From Sediminibacterium sp. (GTDB lineage: Bacteria; Bacteroidota; Bacteroidia; Chitinophagales; Chitinophagaceae), in NCBI RefSeq assembly GCF_019264485.1, contig NZ_JAHVAA010000011.1, forward strand, positions 620,001 to 684,000: 64,000 nucleotides of DNA, read 5' to 3'. This document shows, in pieces, positions 36,675-46,990 of this stretch. A program made the position numbers and the translations under genes. Positions within the stretch are counted from its first letter, which is position 1, and every line of letters starts with the position of its first letter. Below the pieces are notes generated by a model. It was not told the DNA's origin, searched no databases, and saw only the letters and a program-made list of their open reading frames with translations.

Positions 36675-37673
36675 ATGTCGGCGGAGAAGATTATAACAGA
36701 ATGGAAAAAGGGGCATTTTAAGCCCATTTACTGGCTGGAAGGCGAAGAGTCTTATTTCATTGACCAGGTGGTAAATCATGCCGAGCATAATATACTCCCT
36801 GAATCGGAAGCAGGGTTTAATCTTACTGTTTTTTATGGCAAAGATGCCGACTGGGCAGCGGTGGTTAATGCCTGCAGGCGTTATCCCATGTTTGCGGAAA
36901 GACAGGTTGTCATCCTGAAAGAAGCACAGCAGATGCGGGATATTGATAAGCTAGAGCCTTATATTGAAAACCCACTCAGTTCAACTGTTTTTGTAGTAAG
37001 CTACAAGGACAAAAAAGTAGATGGTCGCTCCAAACTGGCCAAAACCCTGAAAGCAAAAGGGGAAATGCTTACCACCAAAAAAATGTATGATAACCAGTTG
37101 CCCGAATGGACCATGGATGTGGTAAAAAAACATGGATTAACCATTAACCAGAAAGCATTGATGTTATTGGTTGATCATGTAGGCAATGATTTGAGCAGGA
37201 TTGAAAATGAAATTGAAAAACTGGCCGTCAATTTGTCAAACAGAACCAATATTACTGAAGACGATATTGAAAAATACATTGGCATCAGCAAGGAATTTAA
37301 TGTATTCGAATTACAGGAAGCCATCGGAAGAAAAGATCTGTCGAAAACCATTCGTATCATTCAGTATTTTGAAGCCAATCCGAAAGCAGCACCCATACAA
37401 CAGGTTTTGCCTGCATTGTATAATTATTTCAGTAAAGTATATATGCTGTTTGGATTACAGAATCCCGATGAAAAAACAGCAGCAAGCACAATAGGGGTGA
37501 ACCCCTATTTTGTTAAAGATTATATCAGTTCTGCACGTAAATATGAATACACAGGTGTAGAGCGTGTATTGCTTCTCCTGCATCAATATAACCTGCGCAG
37601 CGTAGGCGTTCATGATGCCGGTACTTCAGATGCGGGTTTAATGAAAGAAATGGTGGTGAAAATGATGAACTAA
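36675..37673 (+). CDS. holA: DNA polymerase III subunit delta
   Basis: KPIYWLEGEESYFIDQVVNHAE...YPMFAERQVVILKEAQ...VGNDLSRIENEIEKLAVNL. Confidence 0.92.
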   Translation: MSAEKIITEWKKGHFKPIYWLEGEESYFIDQVVNHAEHNILPESEAGFNLTVFYGKDADWAAVVNACRRYPMFAERQVVILKEAQQMRDIDKLEPYIENPLSSTVFVVSYKDKKVDGRSKLAKTLKAKGEMLTTKKMYDNQLPEWTMDVVKKHGLTINQKALMLLVDHVGNDLSRIENEIEKLAVNLSNRTNITEDDIEKYIGISKEFNVFELQEAIGRKDLSKTIRIIQYFEANPKAAPIQQVLPALYNYFSKVYMLFGLQNPDEKTAASTIGVNPYFVKDYISSARKYEYTGVERVLLLLHQYNLRSVGVHDAGTSDAGLMKEMVVKMMN

Positions 37674-37708
37674 AGGTTTTGTTATAGTGGGTTTTGTAAG
37701 TTACTCGA

Positions 37709-37736
37709 GTGAGTAGTGATTGGTTGGAACTGAGTA
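37709..37736. repeat. Short 7-mer word array (GTGAGTA family)
   Basis: GTGAGTA|GTGATTG|GTTGGAA|CTGAGTA between convergent holA and ribF. Confidence 0.5.
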
Positions 37737-37777
37737 CAAATTTCCTTTCAATCTTTAATTTCCAAACCTGCCTGACA

Positions 37778-38719
37778 CTAAAAGGTAATCGCTGCCAGCG
37801 CATCTTTTTTATCCTGTGCCAATTGGGCTTTTAATGCTTCCAGACCGTCAAATTTTACTTCACTGCGTAGTTGTTGTAATACATGTATACGGAGATGTTC
37901 TCCATAAATAGCAGTATCGAAATCAAAAATATTTACTTCAATAACCCTTTTCTTGCCATCAACAGTTGGGCGGAGGCCAATATTCATCATACCTCCATAA
38001 ATGGTGTCATGACTGCCGACTATTTCAACTTTCACCGCATATACACCATTCTCAGGAATCAGTTTTTCTTCACTGCCAATATGAAGATTGGCAGTTGGAT
38101 AACCAATGGTTCTGCCGAGTTTATTGCCCTCTACTACCAGTCCCTCAAAAAAATAAGGGTAACCCAGTGCTGCATTGGCCGTATTGATATCGTTTTCTGC
38201 AATGGCTTTCCTGATTCGTGTAGAACTAACCGCAATCTCATTGAGTAATTGCTCTGTAATTTCTTTTACACTAAACCCTAATTGCCTGCCATAGGATTCG
38301 AGTAACTGGTAATCTCCTGTTCTGCCTTTGCCAAACCGATGATCGTAACCGATAATAATTGTATGGGGTTTGAAATATTTGCAGAGAAAATCTGTGATAT
38401 ACTCATCTGCAGACTGATTGGCAAAATGATGATCAAAAGGAACCACTACCAGGTGGTCGATACCTGCTTTTTCAAGTAATATTTTTTTCTCAGCCAGTGT
38501 AGTGAGCAGTTTTACATCACCGGGTACAGAGGAAACAATTTTTCGGGGATGAGGGTGAAAAGTAATAATAACGGTTTCGCCATCAATTTTTGCTGCTTCT
38601 TCTTTTAGCTGACCCAGTATCTGCTGATGCCCTTTATGTACACCATCAAAAGTGCCAATGGTAACCACAGCATTACGAAATTCGGGTAAAGAACCTGCCA
38701 GCTCACGATGTACTTTCAT
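37778..38719 (-). CDS. ribF: Bifunctional riboflavin kinase / FAD synthetase
   Basis: AVVTIGTFDGVHKGHQQILGQL...GRTIGYPTANL...ENGVYAV. Confidence 0.96.
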   Translation of the reverse strand: MKVHRELAGSLPEFRNAVVTIGTFDGVHKGHQQILGQLKEEAAKIDGETVIITFHPHPRKIVSSVPGDVKLLTTLAEKKILLEKAGIDHLVVVPFDHHFANQSADEYITDFLCKYFKPHTIIIGYDHRFGKGRTGDYQLLESYGRQLGFSVKEITEQLLNEIAVSSTRIRKAIAENDINTANAALGYPYFFEGLVVEGNKLGRTIGYPTANLHIGSEEKLIPENGVYAVKVEIVGSHDTIYGGMMNIGLRPTVDGKKRVIEVNIFDFDTAIYGEHLRIHVLQQLRSEVKFDGLEALKAQLAQDKKDALAAITF

Positions 38720-38753
38720 AGCGATGGCGAAGGTAGGAAAAACAGCAATGTAA

Positions 38754-38784
38754 GCTGCAGGCTGCAGGCTTAAAGCCGCAAGCG
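38754..38784. repeat. Short 7-mer word array (GCTGCAG family)
   Basis: GCTGCAG|GCTGCAG|GCTTAAA|GCCGCAA|GCG. Confidence 0.5.
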
Positions 38785-38836
38785 TTTAAAATTCACGATC
38801 TGCCATCTGTGATTCCCAAATCCACCTTTCAACCCT

Positions 38837-38844
38837 TACCTTTG
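38837..38844 (+). promoter_or_regulatory. Bacteroidota -7-like element (TACCTTTG)
   Basis: Exact TAnnTTTG match 58 bp upstream of the 38902 ATG; -33 element not clear. Confidence 0.4.
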
Positions 38845-38871
38845 CAGCCACGCGAATCAGCGGGGCCGCCA

Positions 38872-38900
38872 ATTTTCAAATTTTCAAATTTTCAAATTAA
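38872..38900 (+). repeat. Tandem 8-mer ATTTTCAA x3 plus partial copy, abutting start codon
   Basis: ATTTTCAA|ATTTTCAA|ATTTTCAA|ATTAA then C-ATG at 38902. Confidence 0.95.
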
Positions 38901-38901
38901 C

Positions 38902-40080
38902 ATGTCTCTCTATTCCCAACGTGGTGTATCAGCCCAGAAAGAAGAAGTCCACGCAGCTATTCAAAAGCTCGATCAGGGATTGTATGCACATGCTTTCTGT
39001 AAAATATATCCTGATTTTCTTTGTAATGACGAGGCTTTTGTAAACATTATGCATGCCGACGGAGCAGGTACCAAGAGTATACTGGCTTATCTGTACTGGA
39101 AAGAAACCGGCGATGTGAGGGTATGGGAAGGTATTGCACGAGATGCCGTAGCCATGAATCTCGATGATTTATTATGTATTGGTGTAACAGATCAGTTATT
39201 ATTCTCATCTACGATCGACCGAAATAAACTCAGGATACCCGGGGAAGTATTAGAGGCTGTCATTAATGGAACACAGGCTTTTTTTGATCAGTTAAAAACC
39301 TATGGGGTCAATATACATTATCTCGGAGGCGAAACTGCCGATGTAGGTGATGTGGTTCGTACGATCGCCGTCAATGGAACGATGACCAGCCGCTGGCCCA
39401 AAGAAAAACTCATTACCAATGAAAAAATTGCTGCCGGAGATGTAATTGTAGGTTTTGCCAGCGCAGGTAAAGCAGTGTATGAAGAAGAATACAACAGTGG
39501 GTTGGGTAGTAATGGATTGACCAGTGCCCGTCATGATGTACTCGAAAAATATTATGCTCAGCAATATCCCGAAACTTTTGAAACATCATTGGCTGATGCG
39601 GTTGTGTATATCGGAAAAAATAAGATGACGGATACCTTACCCATAAAGGGTTTTGGTGATTTGCAGGTGGGTAAATTACTGTTGAGTCCAACACGTACTT
39701 ACGCTCCACTGGTAAAACAATTACTCGATCAGTATTTTGGGCAGATTCATGGTATGATACATTGTAGTGGGGGCGGACAAACAAAATGTATGAAATACCT
39801 GCCGCAGCCATTCAAAATTGTAAAAAATAACTTGTTCGAAGCACCGCCCATTTTTAAACTGATACAGGAAAATTCGGGTGCTGATATGCGTGAAATGTAC
39901 CAGGTTTTTAACATGGGGCACCGGCTTGAAATATTTACTGATGCCACAACAGCCAATGCCATGATTGGTATTGCTGAAAAACTGGGTATCGAAGCAAAGA
40001 TTGTAGGAAGGGTAGAAGCTGCTCAGCAGGCAAGCCTTCATCTGTATAGCACAGCAGGCGAAATAGTTTATGAATATTAA
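38902..40080 (+). CDS. AIR synthase (PurM)-related protein
   Basis: MSLYSQRGVSAQKEEVHAAIQKLD...MHADGAGTKSILAYLYWKETGD...DDLLCIGVTDQLLFSSTIDRN...GGETADVGDVVRT. Confidence 0.88.
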   Translation: MSLYSQRGVSAQKEEVHAAIQKLDQGLYAHAFCKIYPDFLCNDEAFVNIMHADGAGTKSILAYLYWKETGDVRVWEGIARDAVAMNLDDLLCIGVTDQLLFSSTIDRNKLRIPGEVLEAVINGTQAFFDQLKTYGVNIHYLGGETADVGDVVRTIAVNGTMTSRWPKEKLITNEKIAAGDVIVGFASAGKAVYEEEYNSGLGSNGLTSARHDVLEKYYAQQYPETFETSLADAVVYIGKNKMTDTLPIKGFGDLQVGKLLLSPTRTYAPLVKQLLDQYFGQIHGMIHCSGGGQTKCMKYLPQPFKIVKNNLFEAPPIFKLIQENSGADMREMYQVFNMGHRLEIFTDATTANAMIGIAEKLGIEAKIVGRVEAAQQASLHLYSTAGEIVYEY

Positions 40081-40155
40081 CAGGATCAAAACCTGTTGAT
40101 CCGTATTTTTGAATAAGACCACTGAAGGTACTTGTAGAAATTGTAAATTAGAACC

Positions 40156-40836
40156 ATGTCAGAAACAGTTGTATCCATACATAATGCCAAAATTTATCAG
40201 GGGGGCAGTCTTATTTTAGAAGATGTAAATTTCTCTGTAAATAAAGGTGAGTTTGTATATCTCGTTGGTAAAACGGGTACAGGTAAAAGCAGCCTGTTAA
40301 AAACATTGTATGGTGAATTACCCCTTACAGAAGGAAGTGCATCGGTAGTAGGTTTTAACCTGCGTGATATGGACTGGAAAAAAGTACCTTTTCTCCGCAG
40401 AAACCTGGGTGTGGTGTTCCAGGATTTTCAATTGCTTACAGACAGGAATGTACATGAAAACCTGCGTTTTGTATTAAAAGCCACAGGCTGGCAGGATGAA
40501 AAACTGATTGAAGAGAAAATTAATGATGTATTAGATAAAGTAGGCCTTAAAAGCAAAGGTTTTAAGATGCCTTTTGAAATGAGTGGTGGCGAACAACAGC
40601 GTGTAGATATTGCCCGTGCTTTACTGAATTCACCCAAACTCATTCTTGCCGATGAACCAACCGGGAACCTCGACCCCGAAACCAGTGATGAAATCATGCA
40701 ATTGCTCATCCAGATCGCCCGCGATTATGGTACCGCCGTTATCATGGCCACACACGATTTTATTGTCATCAACCGTTACCCATCGCGTATTTTAAAAACA
40801 GAAAAAGGCAAGGTAATGGATAGCGCAGCGATGTGA
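40156..40836 (+). CDS. FtsE-like ABC transporter ATP-binding protein
   Basis: [17 protein letters not shown] (Walker A), [51 protein letters not shown]. Confidence 0.93.
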   Translation: MSETVVSIHNAKIYQGGSLILEDVNFSVNKGEFVYLVGKTGTGKSSLLKTLYGELPLTEGSASVVGFNLRDMDWKKVPFLRRNLGVVFQDFQLLTDRNVHENLRFVLKATGWQDEKLIEEKINDVLDKVGLKSKGFKMPFEMSGGEQQRVDIARALLNSPKLILADEPTGNLDPETSDEIMQLLIQIARDYGTAVIMATHDFIVINRYPSRILKTEKGKVMDSAAM

Positions 40837-40845
40837 GCAGGGGCT

Positions 40846-40873
40846 AAAATTCAAAAGCCAAAATTCAAAAGTA
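40846..40873. repeat. 7-mer word array (AAAATTC|AAAAGCC x2)
   Basis: AAAATTC|AAAAGCC|AAAATTC|AAAAGTA immediately after the FtsE-like gene. Confidence 0.6.
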
Positions 40874-41002
40874 AGAAAGCAATAAGCTTGTTTAATTGGC
40901 TACTCTGTCCGCGTCAGAGACATCTAGGCGACTTAAAAATGCTAATCATTTTTAAATTTTCAAATCCTCTCAAAAGGGGTCTATCGTACAAATTTCACTC
41001 TC

Positions 41003-42136
41003 TTATAATCGAGGCCAAATCCACCCCACCTGCATTTTTGCATTTCTTTCATTATTAAATAAACTGTTGGTAAGTAACTTTCTTTGTTCCGTTTCTTCTC
41101 TGGTGAAGGGCTGCTCAAAAAGTGTTTCGGTTTTTTCAATAAAATCCTCAGCGCTATCAGCAATATGGCAAGCCGATTCAAGTCCTGAATGTTTTACAGT
41201 AGCCTCATTTACCAGACAGTGCCGGCCATTAAAAATGGCATTTACAAGTTTTATTTTAATGCCAGTGTGTGTGTAGGAAGGGAGTATGTTGATTTGTGCT
41301 TTGGCAATCATGTCCTGCATTTCTCTTTCAGAAGGGTTGGCAACAAGACAGGTATGTCCCATACTATGTGCCAGTTCTTCGAGTTTTTCAGAAGGATTAT
41401 ACCCTGCAATGACGAGTGGAATATTAATCTTGCTGAATACTTTATCGAGTAACCAGATGGCTGCTTTTTCGTTGACATCCACACTCAGATCGCCATGATA
41501 AAGACAATAAGTTCCGGTACCCTGTTTTTCTTCAATTACCCAGTTATTGGGTATGTACAAGGGTAGTTGTTCAATATTGGTGGCACCAAATTCATGTTGA
41601 TAGGTATCATCATCTGCTGTCGTCATTCCCCAGAAAATGGCTTTGGAGGCAATTTTTCGTTCATACGCTCTCAGCATGATACTTTCTCTCTTGTAATAGA
41701 GCTTTCTGAAAGCAGAACTGGCCTGTGCACAGAGATCGTTGTAGTATTGATATTCTACATTATGAAGCCTTACAAAACAGTCGCGTTTGCTGAAACGGTC
41801 ATCCATAAGCGGGTAGGTGCAGTGAACACCTTCCATCATGATGGGATAATTGTCTTTCAGGAGGTTTTGAAGCAGTTCCTCATTCTTTCGCGAAGCAACG
41901 ATATAAGGAAGAGAAGTAGAAATACCCTTATGTCCTGTGAATCGCTGGTAATATTGAACTGAGGTGCAATATTCATTGAGTGCCGGTTGTTCGCCACGGC
42001 CATAATCAAAACAATGCAGGTGAATATGTATACCTTGTTCTTTTAAAGCCTTTAGTTTGTAAAACACATCATAAAGCCCTCCCTGGTTGGCAGGATAGGG
42101 AACGGTGTAAGATATGATGTGCAGGTGTTTTTCCAT
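41003..42136 (-). CDS. Glycosyltransferase (GT1/GT4-like)
   Basis: 377 aa; HIISYTVPYPANQGGLYDVFYKLKAL...LPSYTHTGIKIKLVNAIFNGRHCLVN. Confidence 0.82.
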   Translation of the reverse strand: MEKHLHIISYTVPYPANQGGLYDVFYKLKALKEQGIHIHLHCFDYGRGEQPALNEYCTSVQYYQRFTGHKGISTSLPYIVASRKNEELLQNLLKDNYPIMMEGVHCTYPLMDDRFSKRDCFVRLHNVEYQYYNDLCAQASSAFRKLYYKRESIMLRAYERKIASKAIFWGMTTADDDTYQHEFGATNIEQLPLYIPNNWVIEEKQGTGTYCLYHGDLSVDVNEKAAIWLLDKVFSKINIPLVIAGYNPSEKLEELAHSMGHTCLVANPSEREMQDMIAKAQINILPSYTHTGIKIKLVNAIFNGRHCLVNEATVKHSGLESACHIADSAEDFIEKTETLFEQPFTREETEQRKLLTNSLFNNERNAKMQVGWIWPRL

Positions 42137-43218
42137 CAGGCTAATTCCTCGTAAAAACGGATAAGCTTAAGCGACTCATGCTCCCAATTGAGTACAGAAC
42201 GTGCTTTCAGGGCGTTTTGTTGTAAGCCTTTATAAAGAACAGTATCGGCAAGCAGTTTGTTCAGTTCCCTGGCAATTGTATGGCTGTCTGCTGTTTTAAT
42301 AAGATGTGCGAAGCCAAATTCATTGTTAATGTCCCTGTATTCGGGATAGTCAACGCATAACTGGGGGATACCTGCCATCATATAGTCAAAAAAGCGGTTG
42401 GATAATGATTGGTACTGATTAAGTCCCTTTTCATCAAAAAGGGTGAGTCCGATGGTGGCTTTCATAGTAATATCTCTTAGTGCGTCCGGCTTCATATAAC
42501 CTCTCAACTCAATTTTATCCTCCAGTTGATACTGCTTTATAAGCGCTTTTGTTTGTTCATAGTAATTACCCTTGCCACATATAACCAGTTTGGCATTTAC
42601 CTCAATCATGGCCGGGATCAGTGTATCAAAACAGCGGCCTTCATTTACAGCTCCCTGGTATAAAATATAATTATCCTTTTCAATAGTTTGTAAGGGGTAT
42701 TCCGTTGGGAGGTTTCGAATTATATCATATTGAACATCATGTCGTTCCTGCAGCCAGTTAGCAATAAATTGATTAACGGTATAGCCTTTTCTAAATCTTT
42801 TCACTGCAAATTGTTCGATCCATAACCAGATCTTTTGTATCTGTGGTCTTCGTATAATTTCAAATTGCTCGCTAAATAATTCATGTGCATCATACACCCG
42901 GATTTGTCTCTTCAGTACCGACGAAAAATAACAGGGCAGAATGGTATCAAGATCAATGGCGCAAATGCAATCTGCCTTATGCCATAAAAGAAAAAAGAAA
43001 AGCCTGATATTATACTCGATATAAAAAAGAGGCCCTTTTTCCCAAAAGCAAGAAAGCCTTTGTTGCTTAAATGATTGGGCGGATAACTTTTTTGAATCTT
43101 TCCGTACTCTTCCTACCAGTAAAACCTGGTACCCGTTGCTGCTTAGCGTACCTGCAATACGGTGCATACGCTGGTCATAATTCAGGTCGTTGGTAACTGT
43201 AAAAATTATCCGCTTCAA
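42136..43218 (-). CDS. Glycosyltransferase
   Basis: 360 aa; FTVTNDLNYDQRMHRIAGTLSSNGYQVLLVGR...LYQGAVNEGRCFDTLIPAM; overlaps next gene by 1 bp. Confidence 0.85.
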   Translation of the reverse strand: MKRIIFTVTNDLNYDQRMHRIAGTLSSNGYQVLLVGRVRKDSKKLSAQSFKQQRLSCFWEKGPLFYIEYNIRLFFFLLWHKADCICAIDLDTILPCYFSSVLKRQIRVYDAHELFSEQFEIIRRPQIQKIWLWIEQFAVKRFRKGYTVNQFIANWLQERHDVQYDIIRNLPTEYPLQTIEKDNYILYQGAVNEGRCFDTLIPAMIEVNAKLVICGKGNYYEQTKALIKQYQLEDKIELRGYMKPDALRDITMKATIGLTLFDEKGLNQYQSLSNRFFDYMMAGIPQLCVDYPEYRDINNEFGFAHLIKTADSHTIARELNKLLADTVLYKGLQQNALKARSVLNWEHESLKLIRFYEELA

Positions 43219-43457
43219 TTACTGTACTTAAGCAACAAATATACAGTCAGAATAACCGGAACTGACAGGCTGAATAAAATGATTTTTTAAATCGAATTAA
43301 TCTTCTTAACTATTTTATTATCAATTATTTGTGATGGTTTTTATTTTATTCATTTTTTTCATCATCCTTTTTCTCCACCTATTATACACAGGGTTATAAT
43401 CTTTCCAAAAAATCTACCCCTTTTCCTGTATGTTCGCAGGTACTAAACAGTGGAAAA

Positions 43458-46400
43458 GTGAGATTAAAATCATTAGAAATCAAAGGGTTCAAAAGTTTTG
43501 CTGATAAAACCATAGTGAGTTTTGATGAAGGTATAACCGGCATCATTGGTCCGAATGGTTGCGGCAAGAGTAATATCATCGACAGTATTCGTTGGGTAAT
43601 AGGCGAACAAAAAATATCGGCACTGAGAAGTGAAAACCTCGAAGCATTGGTTTTCAATGGCAGTAAAACAAGAAGTCCGAGTGGTCTGGCAGAAGTAAGT
43701 CTCACTTTCGAAAACACTAAAAATCTTTTACCAACCGAATTCAATACAGTAACTGTAACACGACGCTTTTATAAAAATGGGGAAAGCGAATACAGACTAA
43801 ACGATGTAACCTGTCGTTTGAAAGACATCCATAATCTTTTTCTTGATACCGGTGTAAGTACCGACAGTTATGCCATCATTGAATTGGGTATGGTGGATGA
43901 TATCATCAAAGACAAAGAAAACAGCCGACGCAGGATGCTGGAGCAGGCTGCAGGTATTACCATTTATAAAACACGTAAGAAAGAAGCCAAAAATAAACTC
44001 GATGCAACTGAACAGGATCTGGCACGTATTGAGGACCTGTTGTTCGAAATTAATAACCAGCTAAAAACACTGGAGAACCAGGCTAAAAAGGCAGAGAAGT
44101 ATTACGAGATTAAAAAAGAATACAAAGAAGTATCAGTAGAACTGGCTAAAGCAGCACTTGAAGGATTCAACATTACTTACAAAGAGCTGAATGAGCAACA
44201 GGAACTGGAGATCAATAAAAAAGTACAACTCGATGCAGAAATAGCGGTGGAAGAAGCAGCGATTGAGCAGGAGAAAGTAGGCTTTATTGAGAAGGAAAGG
44301 GCTTTGCAAAGTATGCAGCACGAGTTTAACGACCTTCTGCAAAACCTGCGCAGCAAAGAAAACGAACGTAACCTGGCAACCCAGAAGCTGCATTACCTGA
44401 AGGAAAAAGAAACAAGTTTAAAAGATTTTCTGGAGAAAGCATCCGGTCAGTTAAAAACCATTGGCGATTCTATTGAGTATACACAATTGCAGGTGGGTGA
44501 AGAAGAGTCGCGTTTGATAGAACTGCAGGACAGGGTAGAAACAGCCAAACTTGATATAGAAGACAAACGCCGTTTATTCGATGAACGCAGAAATGGTGTG
44601 GATGCCGTACGTAATCAGTACCAGCAGATACAGCGCAACCAGTTTGATGCAGAAAAGAAAGTAGCCGTTGCCGATACATCTATTCAGAACCTGCAGCGTG
44701 CACAGGCACAGCTGAATGAAGAAAAGCAGAACCGCGAACTGCAGCTGGAGCAATTACAAAAAGAGCTGTCAGAAAAAGAAGAAAACCTGGAAGCGCGCCG
44801 TATAGATCTGCAGCAATTACAGGAGCAGCATGATCGTACCCGTGAAAATATTTTTGAAACACAGGCACAACTCGAAGTATTACGTAATGAACTGGCAGAA
44901 GAGAACCGCAAACTCGACGCCAAGCGTAATGAATATAACCTGCTGAAAAGTCTGATCGACTCGATGGAAGGTTATCCGGAGAGTATTAAATTCCTGCATA
45001 AAAACCCCGAATGGAACCATGCGGCACCTATTCTGTCAGATATTATTTATGTAAAAGAAGAATTCCGGGCGGCCGTTGAAAATGTATTGGAGCCATACCT
45101 CAACTATTATGTGGTAAATAACCTGCAGGAAGGATTGCAGGCTATTCATTTACTCGATGCCAACAGCAAAGGGAAGGCCAACTTCTTTATGCTGGAAAAA
45201 TTTGCTGATCTGCGTGTAGAAACCCACCAGCCGGCCAATACCATCCGTGCCATGGATGTAATTGAAGTAGATGAACAATACCGCAAACTGGCAGAATATT
45301 TACTGGGCAATGTTTACATCGCCGAGAATGATGAAGCTATTGCCAATAGCAATGGTGCCGTGGTACTCGAAAAAACAGGTAAATACGTAAAAGGTAAATA
45401 CACATTAACCGGTGGCAGCGTAGGATTATTTGAAGGAAAGAAAATTGGTCGTGCCAAGAACCTCGAAAAACTGGCGGAAGAAATACTCGATCAGGAATCT
45501 GTAGTGAGCCTGCTGAAGGCCGATATTCAGGCCAAGCACAATGAAGTGATTGCATTTAATGAGCAGTTAAAAGAAAATGCAATCAAACAAACCGAAAACG
45601 AGATCAACCAGCTAACCAATCAGGTATTTGCTACTAAAAACCGTATTGAAAACTTACAGGCAGCACAACAGAATGGCTTACAGCGTTTGACGGATATTGA
45701 AACCCGTTTACAGGATGAGCAGGATGGTATTGCCGCTACAAGGGAAGAGCTGCATCTACTGAATGACCAGTTATTGCAAACCGGTGAACAGATGAAACTG
45801 GTGGAACAGGATTACCAGCTGGCTGAACAGGAATACAATTATGCATCGGTACAATACAATGAAACTAATCTTCAGTTAACCCGCCAGCAAAGTAAAATTA
45901 CTACCTTGAAACAGGAGCTGGTATTCAAAGAAAATCAGCTGAGCGAATTACATCAGCAGATTGAAAGTAATACGGCACAGTTATCTGACGCATCAGGTAA
46001 TATTGAAGAAGGTGAAAAAGCATTAATCGTTTCAGAAGAATTGCTCATAGAATTGATGCGTAAGAAAGAAGAAGAAGAGAAAAAACTGAATGAAGCAGAC
46101 CAGGCATATTATAACCTCCGTAATGCGTTACAGGAGAAAGAAAGTGAATTGAGGCTGAAAGTGAAGAGTAAGGAAATGATTGATCACCTGGTAACAGAGA
46201 TCAAAGACAGACTCAATGAACTGAAACTGCAATTGGCAGGAATGAAAGAAAGGCTGAGCGTAGAGTTTAAAGTAGAACTGGATGAAATACTCGATCAGGC
46301 ACGTACCACAGAAACTTCACTCGAAGAGTTACAGGCTACCAGCGATCGCATGAAAAAGCGACTGGAGAATATGGGAGAAGTTAACCCTACTGCCATTGAA

Positions 46401-46979
46401 GCTTTTACTGAAATGAAAAAGCGATATGAGTTTATCCTTGAACAAAAGAATGACCTTGTTTCTGCCAAAGAAAGCCTGCTTCAAACCATTCAGGAAGTAG
46501 AAGCAACAGCCAACCAGCAATTCCTTGATACGTTTAACCAGGTACGTGAAAATTTCCAGAAAGTATTCAAAGCCCTGTTTACAGAAGAAGATACGGCCGA
46601 TATGGTACTGGTAGATCCCACCAATCTTGCCGAAACAGGTATAGAAATCATAGCAAAGCCAAAAGGTAAACGCCCATCCTCCATTACACAGTTGAGTGGG
46701 GGAGAGAAAACACTTACAGCAACAGCATTGCTTTTCTCCATCTACCTGATTAAACCAGCACCATTCTGTATCCTGGATGAGGTAGATGCACCACTGGATG
46801 ATGCGAACGTGGGTAAGTTTACCCAGATGATCAAGAAGTTCAGTGATAACTCACAGTTCATCATCGTAACACACAACAAACAAACCATGGGTGCGGTTGA
46901 TGTGATTTATGGTGTAACCATGCAGGAGCCCGGAGTAAGTAAACTGGTTCCGGTAGACTTCAGAAGCCTTACGAACTAA
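43458..46979 (+). CDS. smc: Chromosome segregation protein SMC
   Basis: MRLKSLEIKGFKSFADKTIVSFDEGITGIIGPNGCGKSNIIDSIRWVIGEQ, long coiled coils, LSGGEKTLTATALLFSIYLIKPAPFCILDEVDAPLDDANV; GTG start. Confidence 0.97.
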   Translation: MRLKSLEIKGFKSFADKTIVSFDEGITGIIGPNGCGKSNIIDSIRWVIGEQKISALRSENLEALVFNGSKTRSPSGLAEVSLTFENTKNLLPTEFNTVTVTRRFYKNGESEYRLNDVTCRLKDIHNLFLDTGVSTDSYAIIELGMVDDIIKDKENSRRRMLEQAAGITIYKTRKKEAKNKLDATEQDLARIEDLLFEINNQLKTLENQAKKAEKYYEIKKEYKEVSVELAKAALEGFNITYKELNEQQELEINKKVQLDAEIAVEEAAIEQEKVGFIEKERALQSMQHEFNDLLQNLRSKENERNLATQKLHYLKEKETSLKDFLEKASGQLKTIGDSIEYTQLQVGEEESRLIELQDRVETAKLDIEDKRRLFDERRNGVDAVRNQYQQIQRNQFDAEKKVAVADTSIQNLQRAQAQLNEEKQNRELQLEQLQKELSEKEENLEARRIDLQQLQEQHDRTRENIFETQAQLEVLRNELAEENRKLDAKRNEYNLLKSLIDSMEGYPESIKFLHKNPEWNHAAPILSDIIYVKEEFRAAVENVLEPYLNYYVVNNLQEGLQAIHLLDANSKGKANFFMLEKFADLRVETHQPANTIRAMDVIEVDEQYRKLAEYLLGNVYIAENDEAIANSNGAVVLEKTGKYVKGKYTLTGGSVGLFEGKKIGRAKNLEKLAEEILDQESVVSLLKADIQAKHNEVIAFNEQLKENAIKQTENEINQLTNQVFATKNRIENLQAAQQNGLQRLTDIETRLQDEQDGIAATREELHLLNDQLLQTGEQMKLVEQDYQLAEQEYNYASVQYNETNLQLTRQQSKITTLKQELVFKENQLSELHQQIESNTAQLSDASGNIEEGEKALIVSEELLIELMRKKEEEEKKLNEADQAYYNLRNALQEKESELRLKVKSKEMIDHLVTEIKDRLNELKLQLAGMKERLSVEFKVELDEILDQARTTETSLEELQATSDRMKKRLENMGEVNPTAIEAFTEMKKRYEFILEQKNDLVSAKESLLQTIQEVEATANQQFLDTFNQVRENFQKVFKALFTEEDTADMVLVDPTNLAETGIEIIAKPKGKRPSSITQLSGGEKTLTATALLFSIYLIKPAPFCILDEVDAPLDDANVGKFTQMIKKFSDNSQFIIVTHNKQTMGAVDVIYGVTMQEPGVSKLVPVDFRSLTN

Positions 46980-46990
46980 ATAATAGAAGT

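Noticed and set aside
43870-46741. Numerous same-strand and antisense ORFs inside smc and other large genes
   Set aside because: They overlap strongly supported genes, show low-complexity Cys/Ser/His/Phe-rich translations typical of shadow ORFs, and lack recognisable families.
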